A stretch of DNA of 64,000 nucleotides from Planomonospora parontospora (GCA_014647935.1 BMQD01000015.1:1-64000), one strand, 5' to 3'; positions 44,319 through 53,093 are shown, counted from the first letter of the stretch. Notes: generated from the sequence alone by a model not told the origin. Program-made: numbers and translations.

Positions 44319-44329
44319 CTTGAGGCAGG

Positions 44330-45403
44330 ATGAGTTTCATGCCGAAGACGTCCGCGCGGCTGCTCGCGCTTCTCTCACTGCTGCAGACCCGCCGTGACTG
44401 GTCGGGTGAGGACTTGGCCGCGCGGCTGGACGTCAGTACGCGCACGGTCCGCCGTGACGTGGACCGTCTCCGGGACCTCGGTTACCCGATCACGGCTTTC
44501 AAGGGGCCCGACGGCGGATACCGGCTGGACGCCGGTTCGCAGCTGCCCCCGCTGCTGTTCGACGACGATCAGGCCGTCGCCCTCGCCGTGGCCCTCCAGA
44601 CGGCCGCCGCGACCGGCGCCGGCATCCAGGACGCCGCGGAACGCGCCCTCAACACCGTCCGGCAGGTCATGCCCGCCCGGCTGCACCACCGGATCGACAT
44701 GCTCCGGGTCACCGCGGTCACCCCGTCCGACGCGCGCCCGGCGCAGGCCGACAGCCGGGTGCTCATGGCGATCAGCACCGCCATCCACGCCCGCGAGGAA
44801 CTGCGCTTCCACTACGCCCCCGCCTTCCGCTCCGCCTCGGCCCAAGGCCAAGGCCAAGGCCAAGGCCAGGACCAGGACCAGGGTGCTGCGGACCGGCGCC
44901 GGGTGCAGCCCCACCACCTGATCACCTGGCGAGGCCGCTGGTACCTCCTCGCCTGGGACACCGACCGTGCCGACTGGCAGACCTTCCGCGTGGACCGCAT
45001 CTCACCCGGCAGTCCCACCGGTCCCCGCTTCACCCCGCGAGAGGTGCCCGGAGGTGACGCGGCGTCCTTCGTCACCGGCAGGTTCCGGGGCTCCGGCGGG
45101 CCCGCCGACTGGCCCTGCCGCGGTGAGGTGATCCTCGACCTGCCCGCCGCCGACGTGTCCCCCTACATCCACGACGGAGCCGTCGAGGAAGTCGGCCCGA
45201 ACCGCTGCCGGCTCGTCCTGGGTTCGTGGTCGTGGAACGGCCTGGCCGCCGCCGTCGGCAGGTTCGACGCCGACATCGAGGTCGTCGGCCCGGCCGAGCT
45301 CAAGGCCGCCTTCGCCCACCTGGCCCGCCGCTATGCCGCCGCCGCTCCGGCTCCGGCGCCGGCGCCGGCGCCGGTGGACGACGGCTCGACGGCCGAACAC
45401 TGA
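44330..45403 (+). CDS. HTH-WYL (YafY/DeoR-type) transcriptional regulator
   Basis: 357 residues. N-terminal HTH RLLALLSLLQTRRDWSGEDLAARLDVSTRTVRRDVDRLRDLGYPI; middle LPPLLFDDDQAVALAVAL; WYL domain HHLITWRGRWYLLAWDTDRADWQTFRVDRI; WCX-like C-terminus ending PAELKAAFAHLARRYA. Two low-complexity inserts are notable: Gln-Gly/Asp repeats (AQGQGQGQGQDQDQ, from a 6-bp repeat near 44848-44882) before the WYL core, and APAPAPAPAP at the end. Likely represses the divergent VOC gene and itself at the 23-bp palindrome. Confidence 0.9.
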   Translation: MSFMPKTSARLLALLSLLQTRRDWSGEDLAARLDVSTRTVRRDVDRLRDLGYPITAFKGPDGGYRLDAGSQLPPLLFDDDQAVALAVALQTAAATGAGIQDAAERALNTVRQVMPARLHHRIDMLRVTAVTPSDARPAQADSRVLMAISTAIHAREELRFHYAPAFRSASAQGQGQGQGQDQDQGAADRRRVQPHHLITWRGRWYLLAWDTDRADWQTFRVDRISPGSPTGPRFTPREVPGGDAASFVTGRFRGSGGPADWPCRGEVILDLPAADVSPYIHDGAVEEVGPNRCRLVLGSWSWNGLAAAVGRFDADIEVVGPAELKAAFAHLARRYAAAAPAPAPAPAPVDDGSTAEH

Positions 45404-45497
45404 TGGCGGCATACCCTCGGGTCTCCTTCGGCGCGGCCAGGACCGCCGAGCGATCCTGGCCGGAGACACGCAGCGCTCTCGTGGCACTCTGATGGCT

Positions 45498-45720
45498 TGA
45501 CATCCTCCCCGCCCTAAAGGACGGGGATTCCGGCGGTCGCCCGCCGGGTTTCCTGCTTCACAGCCTGCCGCCCCGAACGGAGATTCCCCCGTTGAGGTCT
45601 TACGCCAGCTCCACAGGCGGACACCGCCAGCCCGGCGGCCAAAATGTTGCGTGCCGCATTCACGTCACGGTCGTGCACGGTGCCGCACCGGCACGTCCAC
45701 TCCCGTACGTTCAACGGCAG
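45498..45720 (-). ncRNA. Probable TnpB omega-RNA / right end of IS200/IS605-type element
   Basis: Downstream of tnpB on the minus strand is a hairpin (45507-45526: CCCCG/CGGGG arms with one mismatch and a TAAA loop), followed by GGAGGATGTCAA and then flanking DNA. This is the usual right-end layout of tnpB elements. In such elements an omega-RNA covers the gene's 3' part and right end, and its guide is the flanking sequence, here starting near 45497 and reading leftward (GCCATCAGAGTGCCACGA). Boundaries are estimates. Confidence 0.45.
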
Positions 45721-46722
45721 CTTGTCAGCGATGGCTCCGCACGCCGAACAGACCTTGGACGACGGGTACCAGCGGTCGATCACGACCAGGTCCCGGCCGT
45801 ACCACTGAGCCTTGTAGGTCAGCATGGAGCGCAAGTCATGCCAGGCCGCGTCGCTGATGGCGCGGGCCAGGCTGCGGTTCTTCACCAGGTTGCGGACGGT
45901 GAGGTCCTCGATCACGACCGTTTGGCTCTCACGGACGAGCCGAGTGGTGAGTTTGTGCAGGAAGTCGCGGCGGCGGTCGCCGATGCGGGCGTGGATGCGG
46001 GCGACCTTGAGCCGGGCCCTGGCCCGGTTCGCGGAGCCCTTGTCCTTGCGGGCCAGTTTCCGCTGGGCGCGGGCCAGCCGCTTGCGGTCGGCGCGTTCGT
46101 GGCGGGGGTTGGCGACCTTCTCCCCGGCCGACAGGGTGAGCAGATGAGTCAGACCGGCGTCGATGCCGACCGCCGCCGTGGTGGCCGGGGCGGGTTCGAT
46201 GGTGTCCTCGCACAGCAGGGACACGAACCAGCGGCTTGCGCTGTCGCGGGACACGGTCACGGTCGACGGGGAGCGCCCCTCGGGCAGCGGCCGGGACCAG
46301 ACGATGTCCAGCGGGGCGGTCATCTTGGCCAGGGTGAGCCGACCGCTCTCGAAGCGGAACGCGCTGGGGGTGAACTCGGCCGAAGCACGGGACTTGCGCT
46401 TGGATTTGAAACGCGGGTACCTGGCCCGCTTCTCCCAGAACGCGGAGAACGCGCCCTGAAGATGGCGCAGGCACTGCTGCAACGGCACAGAGGAGACCTC
46501 GTTGAGGAACGCCAGGTCCTCGGACTTCTTCCACGCGGTCAGCATCGCGCTGGTCGTGTTGTAGTTCACCCGTTCCTGCCGCTGGTACCAGGCCTCGGTA
46601 CGGGCCTGCAGCGCCAGGTTGTAGACCTTGCGTACGCACCCGAACGTCCGGTTCAGCAGGTCCGCCTGCTCCGGGGTCGGGTAGAAGCGGAACTTGAACG
46701 CCCGCTTCACGCTTGAGGTCAT
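45514..46722 (-). CDS. tnpB: TnpB, RNA-guided nuclease of IS200/IS605 (IS1341-type)
   Basis: 402 residues, the usual TnpB size. N-terminal MTSSVKRAFKFRFYPTPEQADLLNRTFGCVRKVYN; RuvC-I Asp in VGIDAGLTHLLTL; RuvC-II Glu in VVIEDLTVRNLVKN; zinc-binding CSACG and CRCG; RuvC-III Asp in HDRDVNAARNIL. All three catalytic acids are present, so it appears active. No tnpA lies beside it, so it is a solitary element moved in trans or kept for its nuclease. The open frame continues upstream to 48318 but that part is a shadow of neighbouring genes. Inserted between a WYL regulator gene and a DUF488 gene. The left end is not clear; ATCCGCC/GGCGGAT arms near 46788 may belong to it. Confidence 0.92.
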   Translation of the reverse strand: MTSSVKRAFKFRFYPTPEQADLLNRTFGCVRKVYNLALQARTEAWYQRQERVNYNTTSAMLTAWKKSEDLAFLNEVSSVPLQQCLRHLQGAFSAFWEKRARYPRFKSKRKSRASAEFTPSAFRFESGRLTLAKMTAPLDIVWSRPLPEGRSPSTVTVSRDSASRWFVSLLCEDTIEPAPATTAAVGIDAGLTHLLTLSAGEKVANPRHERADRKRLARAQRKLARKDKGSANRARARLKVARIHARIGDRRRDFLHKLTTRLVRESQTVVIEDLTVRNLVKNRSLARAISDAAWHDLRSMLTYKAQWYGRDLVVIDRWYPSSKVCSACGAIADKLPLNVREWTCRCGTVHDRDVNAARNILAAGLAVSACGAGVRPQRGNLRSGRQAVKQETRRATAGIPVL

Positions 46723-46884
46723 GCTCACAAGGCAGCGCACTGGTTTGGAAGCGATCTTGTGCGCTGGTTCCGGGCGGTGGACGCCCATCCGCCTTGACGG
46801 CGGATCGGCTATCGCCGACCTGCTCCGCAGGGGTTCCGTTTCCTCTCCAGTCTGAAGGCCGGAGTATCCACGGAAGGACATCTG

Positions 46885-47433
46885 ATGACATCGACGGACC
46901 CGCCCCTCCTGACCTTCGGGCACGGGACGGCGGACCGGTCGCGGATCCTGGAGGTGCTCCACGACGCGGGAGCCGGCCTGCTCGTCGACGTCAGGCGCTT
47001 TCCCGGCAGCCGTCGCCACCCGCATGTCGCCCGGGACGCCCTGGCTCGGTGGCTGCCGGCCGACGGCATCGCGTACCGGTGGGAGCCGCGGCTCGGTGGT
47101 CGGCGCCGCGTGGCCTCGGCGGAGTCCTCGCCCGACTCCTGGTGGCGGGTCGAGGCCTTCCGCGCCTACGCGGCCCACTGCCGCTCCCAGGAGTTCGGTG
47201 AGGCGATGGCGGCCCTGCTGGACGAGGTGAGAGCCACCAGGCCGGGGGCGACGGTGGTGATGTGCAGTGAGACGGTGTGGTGGCGCTGCCACCGGCGTCT
47301 CATCAGCGACGTGGCCGTGCTGGTCCACGGCCTGCCCGTCGAGCACCTCGGCCACGACGGGCGGCGGACCCCGCACCCGCCGTCGGCCGGAGCACGCCTC
47401 ACCGCCGCCGGTCTCGTGTACGACCGGCGGTGA
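46885..47433 (+). CDS. DUF488 family protein
   Basis: 182 residues. LLTFGHGTADRSRILEVLHDAGAGLLVDVRRFPGSRRHPHVARDALARWLPADGIAYRWEPRLGGRRR and VVMCSETVWWRCHRRLISDVAVLVHGLPVEHLG match the DUF488 family, including the conserved C-E-x-x-x-x-x-CHR segment. The biochemical role of the family is not established. It follows the TnpB element's presumed left flank directly. Confidence 0.88.
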   Translation: MTSTDPPLLTFGHGTADRSRILEVLHDAGAGLLVDVRRFPGSRRHPHVARDALARWLPADGIAYRWEPRLGGRRRVASAESSPDSWWRVEAFRAYAAHCRSQEFGEAMAALLDEVRATRPGATVVMCSETVWWRCHRRLISDVAVLVHGLPVEHLGHDGRRTPHPPSAGARLTAAGLVYDRR

Positions 47434-47657
47434 CCGCCGGGGCGAGCTCTCGGGACATGCCCGACCGGTCGTTCTCGTGCGCGCTGCCGCATGCCCCGCC
47501 GGTCCGGGCCCGGCGGCTCCAGCGGCACACCGCCGAGGACCGGTCAGCCCGGCGCGAGCGGGTCGGCGAACTCCAGCCCGGCTCGTCTCCCATGTCCTCC
47601 TCCGACAGGCGGAGAACCGCTCCGGGGGTCTCGCCGGCCGCCGCCGGGAACGACGGT

Positions 47658-48371
47658 TCAGCGGGGCCGGTGGCCCTTCCCGCCCCGGCCGGTCTGCGCG
47701 CCCCGGCGGCCCGACCCGCCCGGGGCGGGGCTCCTCTGCTGCTTCCGCGCCTTCCCCGGGGCAGGGGCGGGGGCACGGCCCCGCGAGCTGTTCACCGTAC
47801 GCCCGCGGACGATGCCGATGAAGTCCTCCACCAGCTCGGTCGTCGCCTCCGCGGGCCAGGCCAGCGCGATCTGCGACTGCGGCGTCTCCGCGACCGGCCG
47901 GGCGGTCAGGTCCTTGCGGTGGTACAGGCGCGCCAGCGACTGCGGGACCAGCAGCAGCCCGGCCCCCGCCGCCACCAGCTCGACCGCCTCCGCGGTCGTG
48001 TCCGGACGCGTGAAGGCCGGCAGCCCCGGCGGGGCCGCCCACCCAAGGGTGTCGTCCATCGGGTGGAGCACCTCGTCGTCGGCGAGATCGGCGACGGTCA
48101 CCTCGTCGGCGGCGGCCACCAGGTGGTCCTTCGGCACCACGACCACGGTGGTCTCGACGTAGAGAGGGATCACGCTGAGCCCTTCGCGGTCCACGGGCAA
48201 CCGCACGAAACCGGCGTCGGCGCCGCCGTCGTGCAGGAGCCGCACCGCCTCGGCGGCGGCGACGGGGACCAGGGTGAGCGGCACGTCGGGCACCCGCTCG
48301 GCCCAGACTCCGGCCCATTTGGCGGGCGTCACCCCGGGCACGTAAGCCAGCCGGAACTCTCTGTCAGTCAC
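47658..48371 (-). CDS. LysR-type substrate-binding domain protein without HTH
   Basis: 237 residues. The frame begins directly at the effector-binding domain (FRLAYVPGVTPAKWAGVWAERVPDVPLTLVPV, then AEAVRLLHDGGADAGFVRLP, VVVPKDHLVAAADEVTVADL, TTAEAVELVAAGAGLLLVPQSLARLY), with no DNA-binding helix-turn-helix at the N-terminus. The tail from ~195 is very basic (Arg/Lys/Gly/Pro), which might contact nucleic acid. It is divergent from the DUF5997 gene; I recall this pairing from other actinomycetes, so the two probably work together. Not an obvious truncation: the start lies right at the divergent promoter. Confidence 0.8.
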   Translation of the reverse strand: MTDREFRLAYVPGVTPAKWAGVWAERVPDVPLTLVPVAAAEAVRLLHDGGADAGFVRLPVDREGLSVIPLYVETTVVVVPKDHLVAAADEVTVADLADDEVLHPMDDTLGWAAPPGLPAFTRPDTTAEAVELVAAGAGLLLVPQSLARLYHRKDLTARPVAETPQSQIALAWPAEATTELVEDFIGIVRGRTVNSSRGRAPAPAPGKARKQQRSPAPGGSGRRGAQTGRGGKGHRPR

Positions 48372-48425
48372 CTCCTCAGAGTACCGATGTCAGGGAAAGC
48401 GGCTTCGCACCATACCCTTGGCACC

Positions 48426-48791
48426 ATGACCAAGCTCAAGACCACCCAGACGATGAAGCCCGCGACCGCGGCCAAGAAGCTGGGTGTGCTCCTGGAGGCC
48501 ACTCCCGCCGAGTTCCAGGAGGGAGTCGTCTCCAGGGACGAGCTGAACGCACTGCAGGCCACTCCGCCGGCCTGGCTGACCGAGCTGCGGCGCAACGGGC
48601 CGCACCCCAGGCAGGTCGTCGCCGTGAAGCTGGGCGTCTCCAACTCGGGCCTGGCGAGGGGCGGCATCACCGGGCCGCTCACCACCGCCGAGATCGACGC
48701 CATCAAGGCGGAGGACCCCGAGTGGCTGAAGCACGAGCGGTCGGTCCAGGCCGAGGTGCGCAAGGAGGCGCAGCGCCTCAAGCAGCGTTAG
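48426..48791 (+). CDS. DUF5997 family protein
   Basis: 121 residues. TMKPATAAKKLGVLLEATPAEFQEGVVSRDELNALQATPPAWLTELRRNGPHPRQVVAVKLGVSNSGLARGGI, then a charged C-terminal helix (AEIDAIKAEDPEWLKHERSVQAEVRKEAQRLKQ). This small, highly conserved actinobacterial family has no assigned function. The ATG at 48426 starts just after the divergent promoter shared with the HTH-less LysR-type gene; upstream in-frame codons belong to a shadow frame. Its stop overlaps the stop of the next gene by four bases. Confidence 0.85.
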   Translation: MTKLKTTQTMKPATAAKKLGVLLEATPAEFQEGVVSRDELNALQATPPAWLTELRRNGPHPRQVVAVKLGVSNSGLARGGITGPLTTAEIDAIKAEDPEWLKHERSVQAEVRKEAQRLKQR

Positions 48792-49723
48792 GAGCCGTCC
48801 GGAGTTCGGACCTCCACGCGGCCGGCCGCCTGACCCGTCTTCTCCGGATGGTCGCTCGGATACCGCGTCGGCGCAGGTAGGAGCGGTCGGCATGGGCCGC
48901 GTGAAACCGCCGCATCACCACGTTCCCAGCTGTAGCGGGCCAGTTCCCACGGGTCGTGCGCGGAGAACACCTCGACCTCGCCCCCGTGGTCGCGCACCAG
49001 CTCGCGCAGCCGGGCCTGGGTGCCGAGCCGCAGGTCGCGGTGCACCTCCGAACCGGTCTGGACGATGTCCATCAGCGGGTGCGGCTCCTTCAGCGCCTCG
49101 AGCTCACGGTGGTAGTAATAGGCGTCACCGCAGTGCAGGAGCCACCGGTCGCCGCCGTGCACGGCGACCCCGGTATGACCGGCGGTGTGCCCGCCGAGCG
49201 GGATCAGCTTGATCTCCGGCGGCAACCCCTCCGGCTGCACCGCGGTGAAGCCGAACCACTCCTCCCCCGGTACGGGAGAGTAGGCAACCCAGTCGGGACC
49301 ATGAGCCCAGTGGGCGGGACGGTAGCGGAAGCTGGGCGCCTGGGCCAGTGCCGCCTCGAGTTCGGCGGCGAGCACATGGACCCGTGCGCCAGGAAAGTCG
49401 GGAAGGCCGCCGGAGTGGTCCACGTCCAGATGGGTCACGATGATGTGGCGCACGTCGGACGGCGTGTGGCCGAGCCGGGCGATCTGGCGGACGGCCGTCT
49501 CCTCCTCGTCCAGGGCCGGTTGTGCCATCTCGACCCATTCGGCACCGAGCATGCCGCGCGGGTCCCGGACATCGCCGAGGCCGAGGCCGGTCTCGACCAG
49601 CACCAGGCCGGCGGCGTCGGTTTCGACCAGCAGACAGTGGTTCACCGCGGGTGCGGGCTGCGGGCCGTCGTAGGTGGCCTCGATCGTCCGGACGGACCCG
49701 CAGTTCAGGTGATGGATCTTCAT
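48788..49723 (-). CDS. MBL-fold hydrolase, lactonase-like (paralogue 1)
   Basis: 311 residues from ATG 49723. It opens MKIHHLNCGSV and carries the metal motif THLDVDHSGGLPDFPGARVHV, IPLGGHTAGHTGVAVH, LLHCGDAYYYHREL and VFSAHDPWEL, an arrangement close to AHL-lactonase-like MBL proteins. The first His-motif is HxDxDH rather than HxHxDH. A basic tail of ~40 residues follows the fold. Divergent from a MerR gene, with a MerR-type palindrome between them. A second copy with the same opening lies at 56266-57021. The ATG overlaps the palindrome region closely, so expression is probably MerR-controlled. Confidence 0.87.
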   Translation of the reverse strand: MKIHHLNCGSVRTIEATYDGPQPAPAVNHCLLVETDAAGLVLVETGLGLGDVRDPRGMLGAEWVEMAQPALDEEETAVRQIARLGHTPSDVRHIIVTHLDVDHSGGLPDFPGARVHVLAAELEAALAQAPSFRYRPAHWAHGPDWVAYSPVPGEEWFGFTAVQPEGLPPEIKLIPLGGHTAGHTGVAVHGGDRWLLHCGDAYYYHRELEALKEPHPLMDIVQTGSEVHRDLRLGTQARLRELVRDHGGEVEVFSAHDPWELARYSWERGDAAVSRGPCRPLLPAPTRYPSDHPEKTGQAAGRVEVRTPDGS

Positions 49724-49737
49724 GGCGTCTAGACTGC

Positions 49738-49759
49738 GACTTGAATCGCGGTTCAAGTC
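49738..49759. promoter_or_regulatory. MerR-type operator
   Basis: GACTTGAA (49738-49745) and TTCAAGTC (49752-49759) are perfect 8-bp arms with a 6-base spacer between the divergent lactonase-like and MerR genes. The spacing fits a MerR dyad. Confidence 0.7.
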
Positions 49760-49771
49760 AAGGGGGCGTCG

Positions 49772-50272
49772 ATGAACGAGGGTTCGCTGGATATCGCCGA
49801 GGTGGCGCGGCGGTCCGGGTTGGCGCCTTCGGCACTGCGGTTCTACGAGAAGAAAGAACTGATCACCTCCGCGGGACGCAACGGACTCCGCCGCACCTAC
49901 CGGCCGGACGTGCTGGAACGCCTGGAACTGATCACGTGCGCACGTGGCGCCGGATTCTCGATCGCGGAGATCAGCCGGTTCCTGGTGGCCCGGCCCGGCG
50001 ACCCGGACCTGCGTGTCCGCATGGCCGCCAGGGCACGCGCCCTCGATGAGCAGATCGGCCGGCTCTCCCGGCTGCGCGACAGTCTCCGGCACGCCGCCGT
50101 CTGCGATCATGAGCCGATCGTCGAGTGCCCCGACTTCAAACAGGCCATCGGCAACGAGCCCGCCGGGCGTGAGGACGGCCATCGCGGTCCGGTTCACACC
50201 GCCGGAGCGGATGTCATGGCACGTCCGAACGGGAGCAGATCCAACCCGGTGAACCTAGGCGGTCAGAGCTAG
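49772..50272 (+). CDS. MerR-family transcriptional regulator
   Basis: 166 residues from ATG 49772. HTH: LDIAEVARRSGLAPSALRFYEKKELITSAGRNGLRRTYRPDVLERLELITCARGAGFSIAEISRFL, classic MerR winged helix, followed by a dimerisation helix (ARARALDEQIGRLSRLRDSLRHA). The effector segment has CDHEPIVECPDF, two Cys residues in a SoxR/ZntR-like position, so a redox or metal signal is possible. About 40 C-terminal residues are disordered in character. It likely controls the divergent MBL gene. Confidence 0.9.
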   Translation: MNEGSLDIAEVARRSGLAPSALRFYEKKELITSAGRNGLRRTYRPDVLERLELITCARGAGFSIAEISRFLVARPGDPDLRVRMAARARALDEQIGRLSRLRDSLRHAAVCDHEPIVECPDFKQAIGNEPAGREDGHRGPVHTAGADVMARPNGSRSNPVNLGGQS

Positions 50273-50307
50273 TCGGCCGATGGGACCGGCGGTCCGGTCC
50301 GCCGGTG

Positions 50308-51591
50308 TCATGATGGGCCGTCGGCGGTCGGGAGGGTGAAGGTGAAGCGGGCGCCGCCACCGGGATTGTCGGTGGCGGTGATGGTGCCGCCGTGGCGTTC
50401 GACGATCCGCTGGCAGATGGCCAGGCCGAGCCCGGTGCCGGTGTAGCCGGTGGCGGCCCGGTGGAACCCGGCGAAGATCGCCTGATGCTCACCCGGAGGA
50501 ATGCCGATACCGCGGTCGGCGATCTCGACGCACACCCGGCCGTCGCCGGTCCGCGTCCCGGTGATGTCGACGTGGGCGGCGTGTCCGGGCGGGGTGTATT
50601 TGATCGCGTTGCCGATCAGATTGGTCAGCAGCTGGCGGATCATGGACAGGTCGGCCTCGACGGTCGGCAGCGGGCCGATGTACACCTGCGGTTCGGATGC
50701 GGATGCGGTGGAGCGGATCGCACTGCGGTGTTCCTCGACGATCTGGTCGGCCAGGGCGGTCAGGTCGACCTGGACCGGAACGAGGGTGGCGTCGCGGGCG
50801 GTGGCGTAGGTGAGCAGGTCGTCGATCAGGTGGCCCATCCGGGCGGAGGCGGTCAGCGCCCGTTTCAGCAGGTCGGCGGGGTGCTCTCGGCCCGACTGGT
50901 CGGCCAGGGCGTCGTGGGCCAGTTCGGTGAAGCCGCGCACCGCCGTCAGCGGGGCCTTCAGGTCGTGGGCGACGACGCCGGCGAACATCTGCAGTTCGGC
51001 CTCGCGCCGCCGGGTCTGCTCATACAGCCGGGCGTTCTCGATGGCCACGCCTGCGGCGGTGGCCAGTGCGACGACCACGGCCTCGTCCTCGTCGGTGAAC
51101 GTCTCGCCTCCGGTTTTCTCGGTCAGGTACAGGTTGCCGAACACCTCGCCGCGCACCCGGATGGGCACGCCCAGGAAGCTGCGCATCGGCGGGTGGCCCT
51201 CAGGAAAGCCGTAGGAGTCGGCGTGCTCGGCGAGGTCGGCCAGCCGCAACCGCTGAGGCTTCCTGATCAGCAGCCCGAGCAGCCCCTCACCGTGCGGCCA
51301 GTGATCCACCCGGGCGATGTCCTCGGCGCTCATGCCCACCGGGATGAACCGCTCCAGCGTGCCGCCCGGGCCGATCACGCCCAGCGCCCCGTAGCGGGCT
51401 TCCACCAGCGTGGCGGCCGTCTCGATGATCCGCCGCAGCATGGTCTCCAGGTCCAGGTCGCTGCCGACCGCGATCACGGCCTCCAGCAGGGCGTGGACCC
51501 GGTCGCGGGCGGCCAGCACCGTCTTCAGCCGGTCCTGCAACTCGGCCAGCAGGTCGTCCAGCCGCATCGGAGGGATCAACGGCTCATCCAC
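50308..51591 (-). CDS. GAF-domain sensor histidine kinase
   Basis: 427 residues from GTG 51591, which has AAGGAG seven bases upstream. Order: an N-terminal coiled helix (DDLLAELQDRLKTVLAARDRVHALLEAV), GAF domain (LDLETMLRRIIETAATLVEARYGALGVIGPGG to FTDEDEAVVVALATAAGVAIENARLYEQTRR), HisKA with His in FAGVVAHDLKAPLTAVRGF, and HATPase with NLIGNAIKYTPPG, DRGIGIPPGE and GTGLGLAICQRIVERHGG. No membrane segment, so it is cytoplasmic. No response regulator is adjacent; it is an orphan kinase, like the redox/DevS-type group. It is divergent from the EAL gene, which suggests a shared signalling unit. Confidence 0.9.
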   Translation of the reverse strand: MDEPLIPPMRLDDLLAELQDRLKTVLAARDRVHALLEAVIAVGSDLDLETMLRRIIETAATLVEARYGALGVIGPGGTLERFIPVGMSAEDIARVDHWPHGEGLLGLLIRKPQRLRLADLAEHADSYGFPEGHPPMRSFLGVPIRVRGEVFGNLYLTEKTGGETFTDEDEAVVVALATAAGVAIENARLYEQTRRREAELQMFAGVVAHDLKAPLTAVRGFTELAHDALADQSGREHPADLLKRALTASARMGHLIDDLLTYATARDATLVPVQVDLTALADQIVEEHRSAIRSTASASEPQVYIGPLPTVEADLSMIRQLLTNLIGNAIKYTPPGHAAHVDITGTRTGDGRVCVEIADRGIGIPPGEHQAIFAGFHRAATGYTGTGLGLAICQRIVERHGGTITATDNPGGGARFTFTLPTADGPS

Positions 51592-51842
51592 ACCCGTGCT
51601 CCTTGCCCTGGTCAGCGCTGACCTTCCTGCCTGGGTGTTGGTGTTCCCCCATCTCAAGGAACGCATCCGCGTCATGTCCAACGAGCGACCGCCGATGAGT
51701 CGCGCTCATATCAGGCGGTCGAACCCTTCGTCAGCGGACTCTAAGGTCGGGCCGTGCGGTGTCGATAGGTGTTCCGTCAAGGTCGGGACTCGTGCAATGG
51801 ATGGGGCGGATGGCGCCGAAAAACTGGAGCGCCGGACGGGAC

Positions 51843-53093
51843 ATGCGCGATGATCCGGCCACGCTCATCCTGCGCGTGCTCGACGAGCGCGCGGTCTTCC
51901 CGCTGTACCAGCCGATCGTCGACCTCACGACGAGGAACATCGTCGGTGTCGAGGCGCTGGCGCGCGGTCCGGCCGGCTCTCCGCTGGAGTTCCCGGACGC
52001 TCTGTTCGCGGCGGCCACCCGGGCCGGCGTGATGCCGCTGCTGGACCAGCTGTGCGCCACCCGGGCCATGGAGATCGCCCGGGACGCCGAACAGGAGGTT
52101 CCGCCGCTGCTGTTCTTCAACGCCGAACCGGCTGCGCTGAACCATCCGTTCACCCCTGAGCTGTTGGCCGTGGCGCTGTCCGAGCGGCCGTACCGGGCCG
52201 TGCTGGAGTTCACCGAACGGGCTCTGGCCGACCATCCGGCGGCGTTGCTGGACATCGCCGCCGCCGTGCAGCGGACCGATGGGGCGCTCGCCCTGGACGA
52301 CGTCGGTGCCGACCCGCTGTCGCTGGCCTTCCTGCCGCTCATCGAGCCGGAGGTGATCAAGCTGGACATGCACCTGCTGCGCGACCCGTACGCCACGGGC
52401 ACCATCGCGACCGCCGCGATCGTCAGCGCCCACGCCGAGCGCACTGGGGCGGTGGTGCTCGCCGAAGGCATCGAGACCGAGGACGACGCGGCGACCGCGC
52501 GGGCGCTCGGCGCCCGTTGGGGACAGGGCTGGCTGTTCGGGCGGCCCGGCGGGCTCGGCGCGCTCGCCGGCCGGCCGATCGACCATTACGCCCGGCTGCG
52601 ATCGCCCCGGCCGAACCTGCACCTGCCCGACGGGACCCCGTTCAGCACGGCCGCGGTGCGCAACCACAGCCGGGTCGGAGATCAGACGATGATCGACGGC
52701 CTCATCGACCACTTGCTGTCGCTGGCGGCGAGCGCCGGCCCGCACGCGGTGGTGCTCGGCGCGTATCCGGAACCGGCCGTCGGCCGGGCCTGGCTGCCTC
52801 GCCTGGCGTCGCTGGGCGACGAGGTGGCCTTGGTCGGTGTCGCCGGCCCCGGGCCGATCGCCGCCGCTCCGCATCCGGTGCGGGTGGCGGTGACCCCGGC
52901 CGATGCCGAGACGGTCCTGGCCGTGGTCGGCCCGCACACCGCAGCCGCCCTCTGTGTGCGGCCGGGCGCCGGTGACGGGGTGGATTTCGTGCTGACCCAC
53001 GAGCCTGACCTGGTGCACGCGATCTCCCGCATGCTGATGCGGCGCCTGGACAGTGCGGCCGAGCGGCTGGACCCGCTCGCCGCCGGCCGGTAG
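51843..53093 (+). CDS. EAL-domain c-di-GMP phosphodiesterase with C-terminal sensor (DICT-like)
   Basis: About 416 residues; ATG 51843 chosen, with earlier in-frame starts at 51798 and 51759. The EAL domain fills residues ~1-235 with the catalytic set present: VEALARG, FFNAEP (metal Asn), EFTERAL, LALDDVGAD, VIKLDMHLL (Lys), AEGIE and WGQGWLFGRP. The remaining ~180 residues (STAAVRNHSRVGDQTMIDGLIDHLLSLAASAGPHAVVLGAYPEP onward) resemble the DICT sensory domain found with c-di-GMP enzymes; this part is tentative. Predicted to hydrolyse c-di-GMP, opposing the GGDEF protein at 1783-7068. Confidence 0.85.
   Translation: MRDDPATLILRVLDERAVFPLYQPIVDLTTRNIVGVEALARGPAGSPLEFPDALFAAATRAGVMPLLDQLCATRAMEIARDAEQEVPPLLFFNAEPAALNHPFTPELLAVALSERPYRAVLEFTERALADHPAALLDIAAAVQRTDGALALDDVGADPLSLAFLPLIEPEVIKLDMHLLRDPYATGTIATAAIVSAHAERTGAVVLAEGIETEDDAATARALGARWGQGWLFGRPGGLGALAGRPIDHYARLRSPRPNLHLPDGTPFSTAAVRNHSRVGDQTMIDGLIDHLLSLAASAGPHAVVLGAYPEPAVGRAWLPRLASLGDEVALVGVAGPGPIAAAPHPVRVAVTPADAETVLAVVGPHTAAALCVRPGAGDGVDFVLTHEPDLVHAISRMLMRRLDSAAERLDPLAAGR

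Noticed and set aside
46723-48318. In-frame upstream extension of tnpB
   Set aside because: It would run antisense through the DUF488 gene and into the LysR-type region; TnpB homology starts at 46722.
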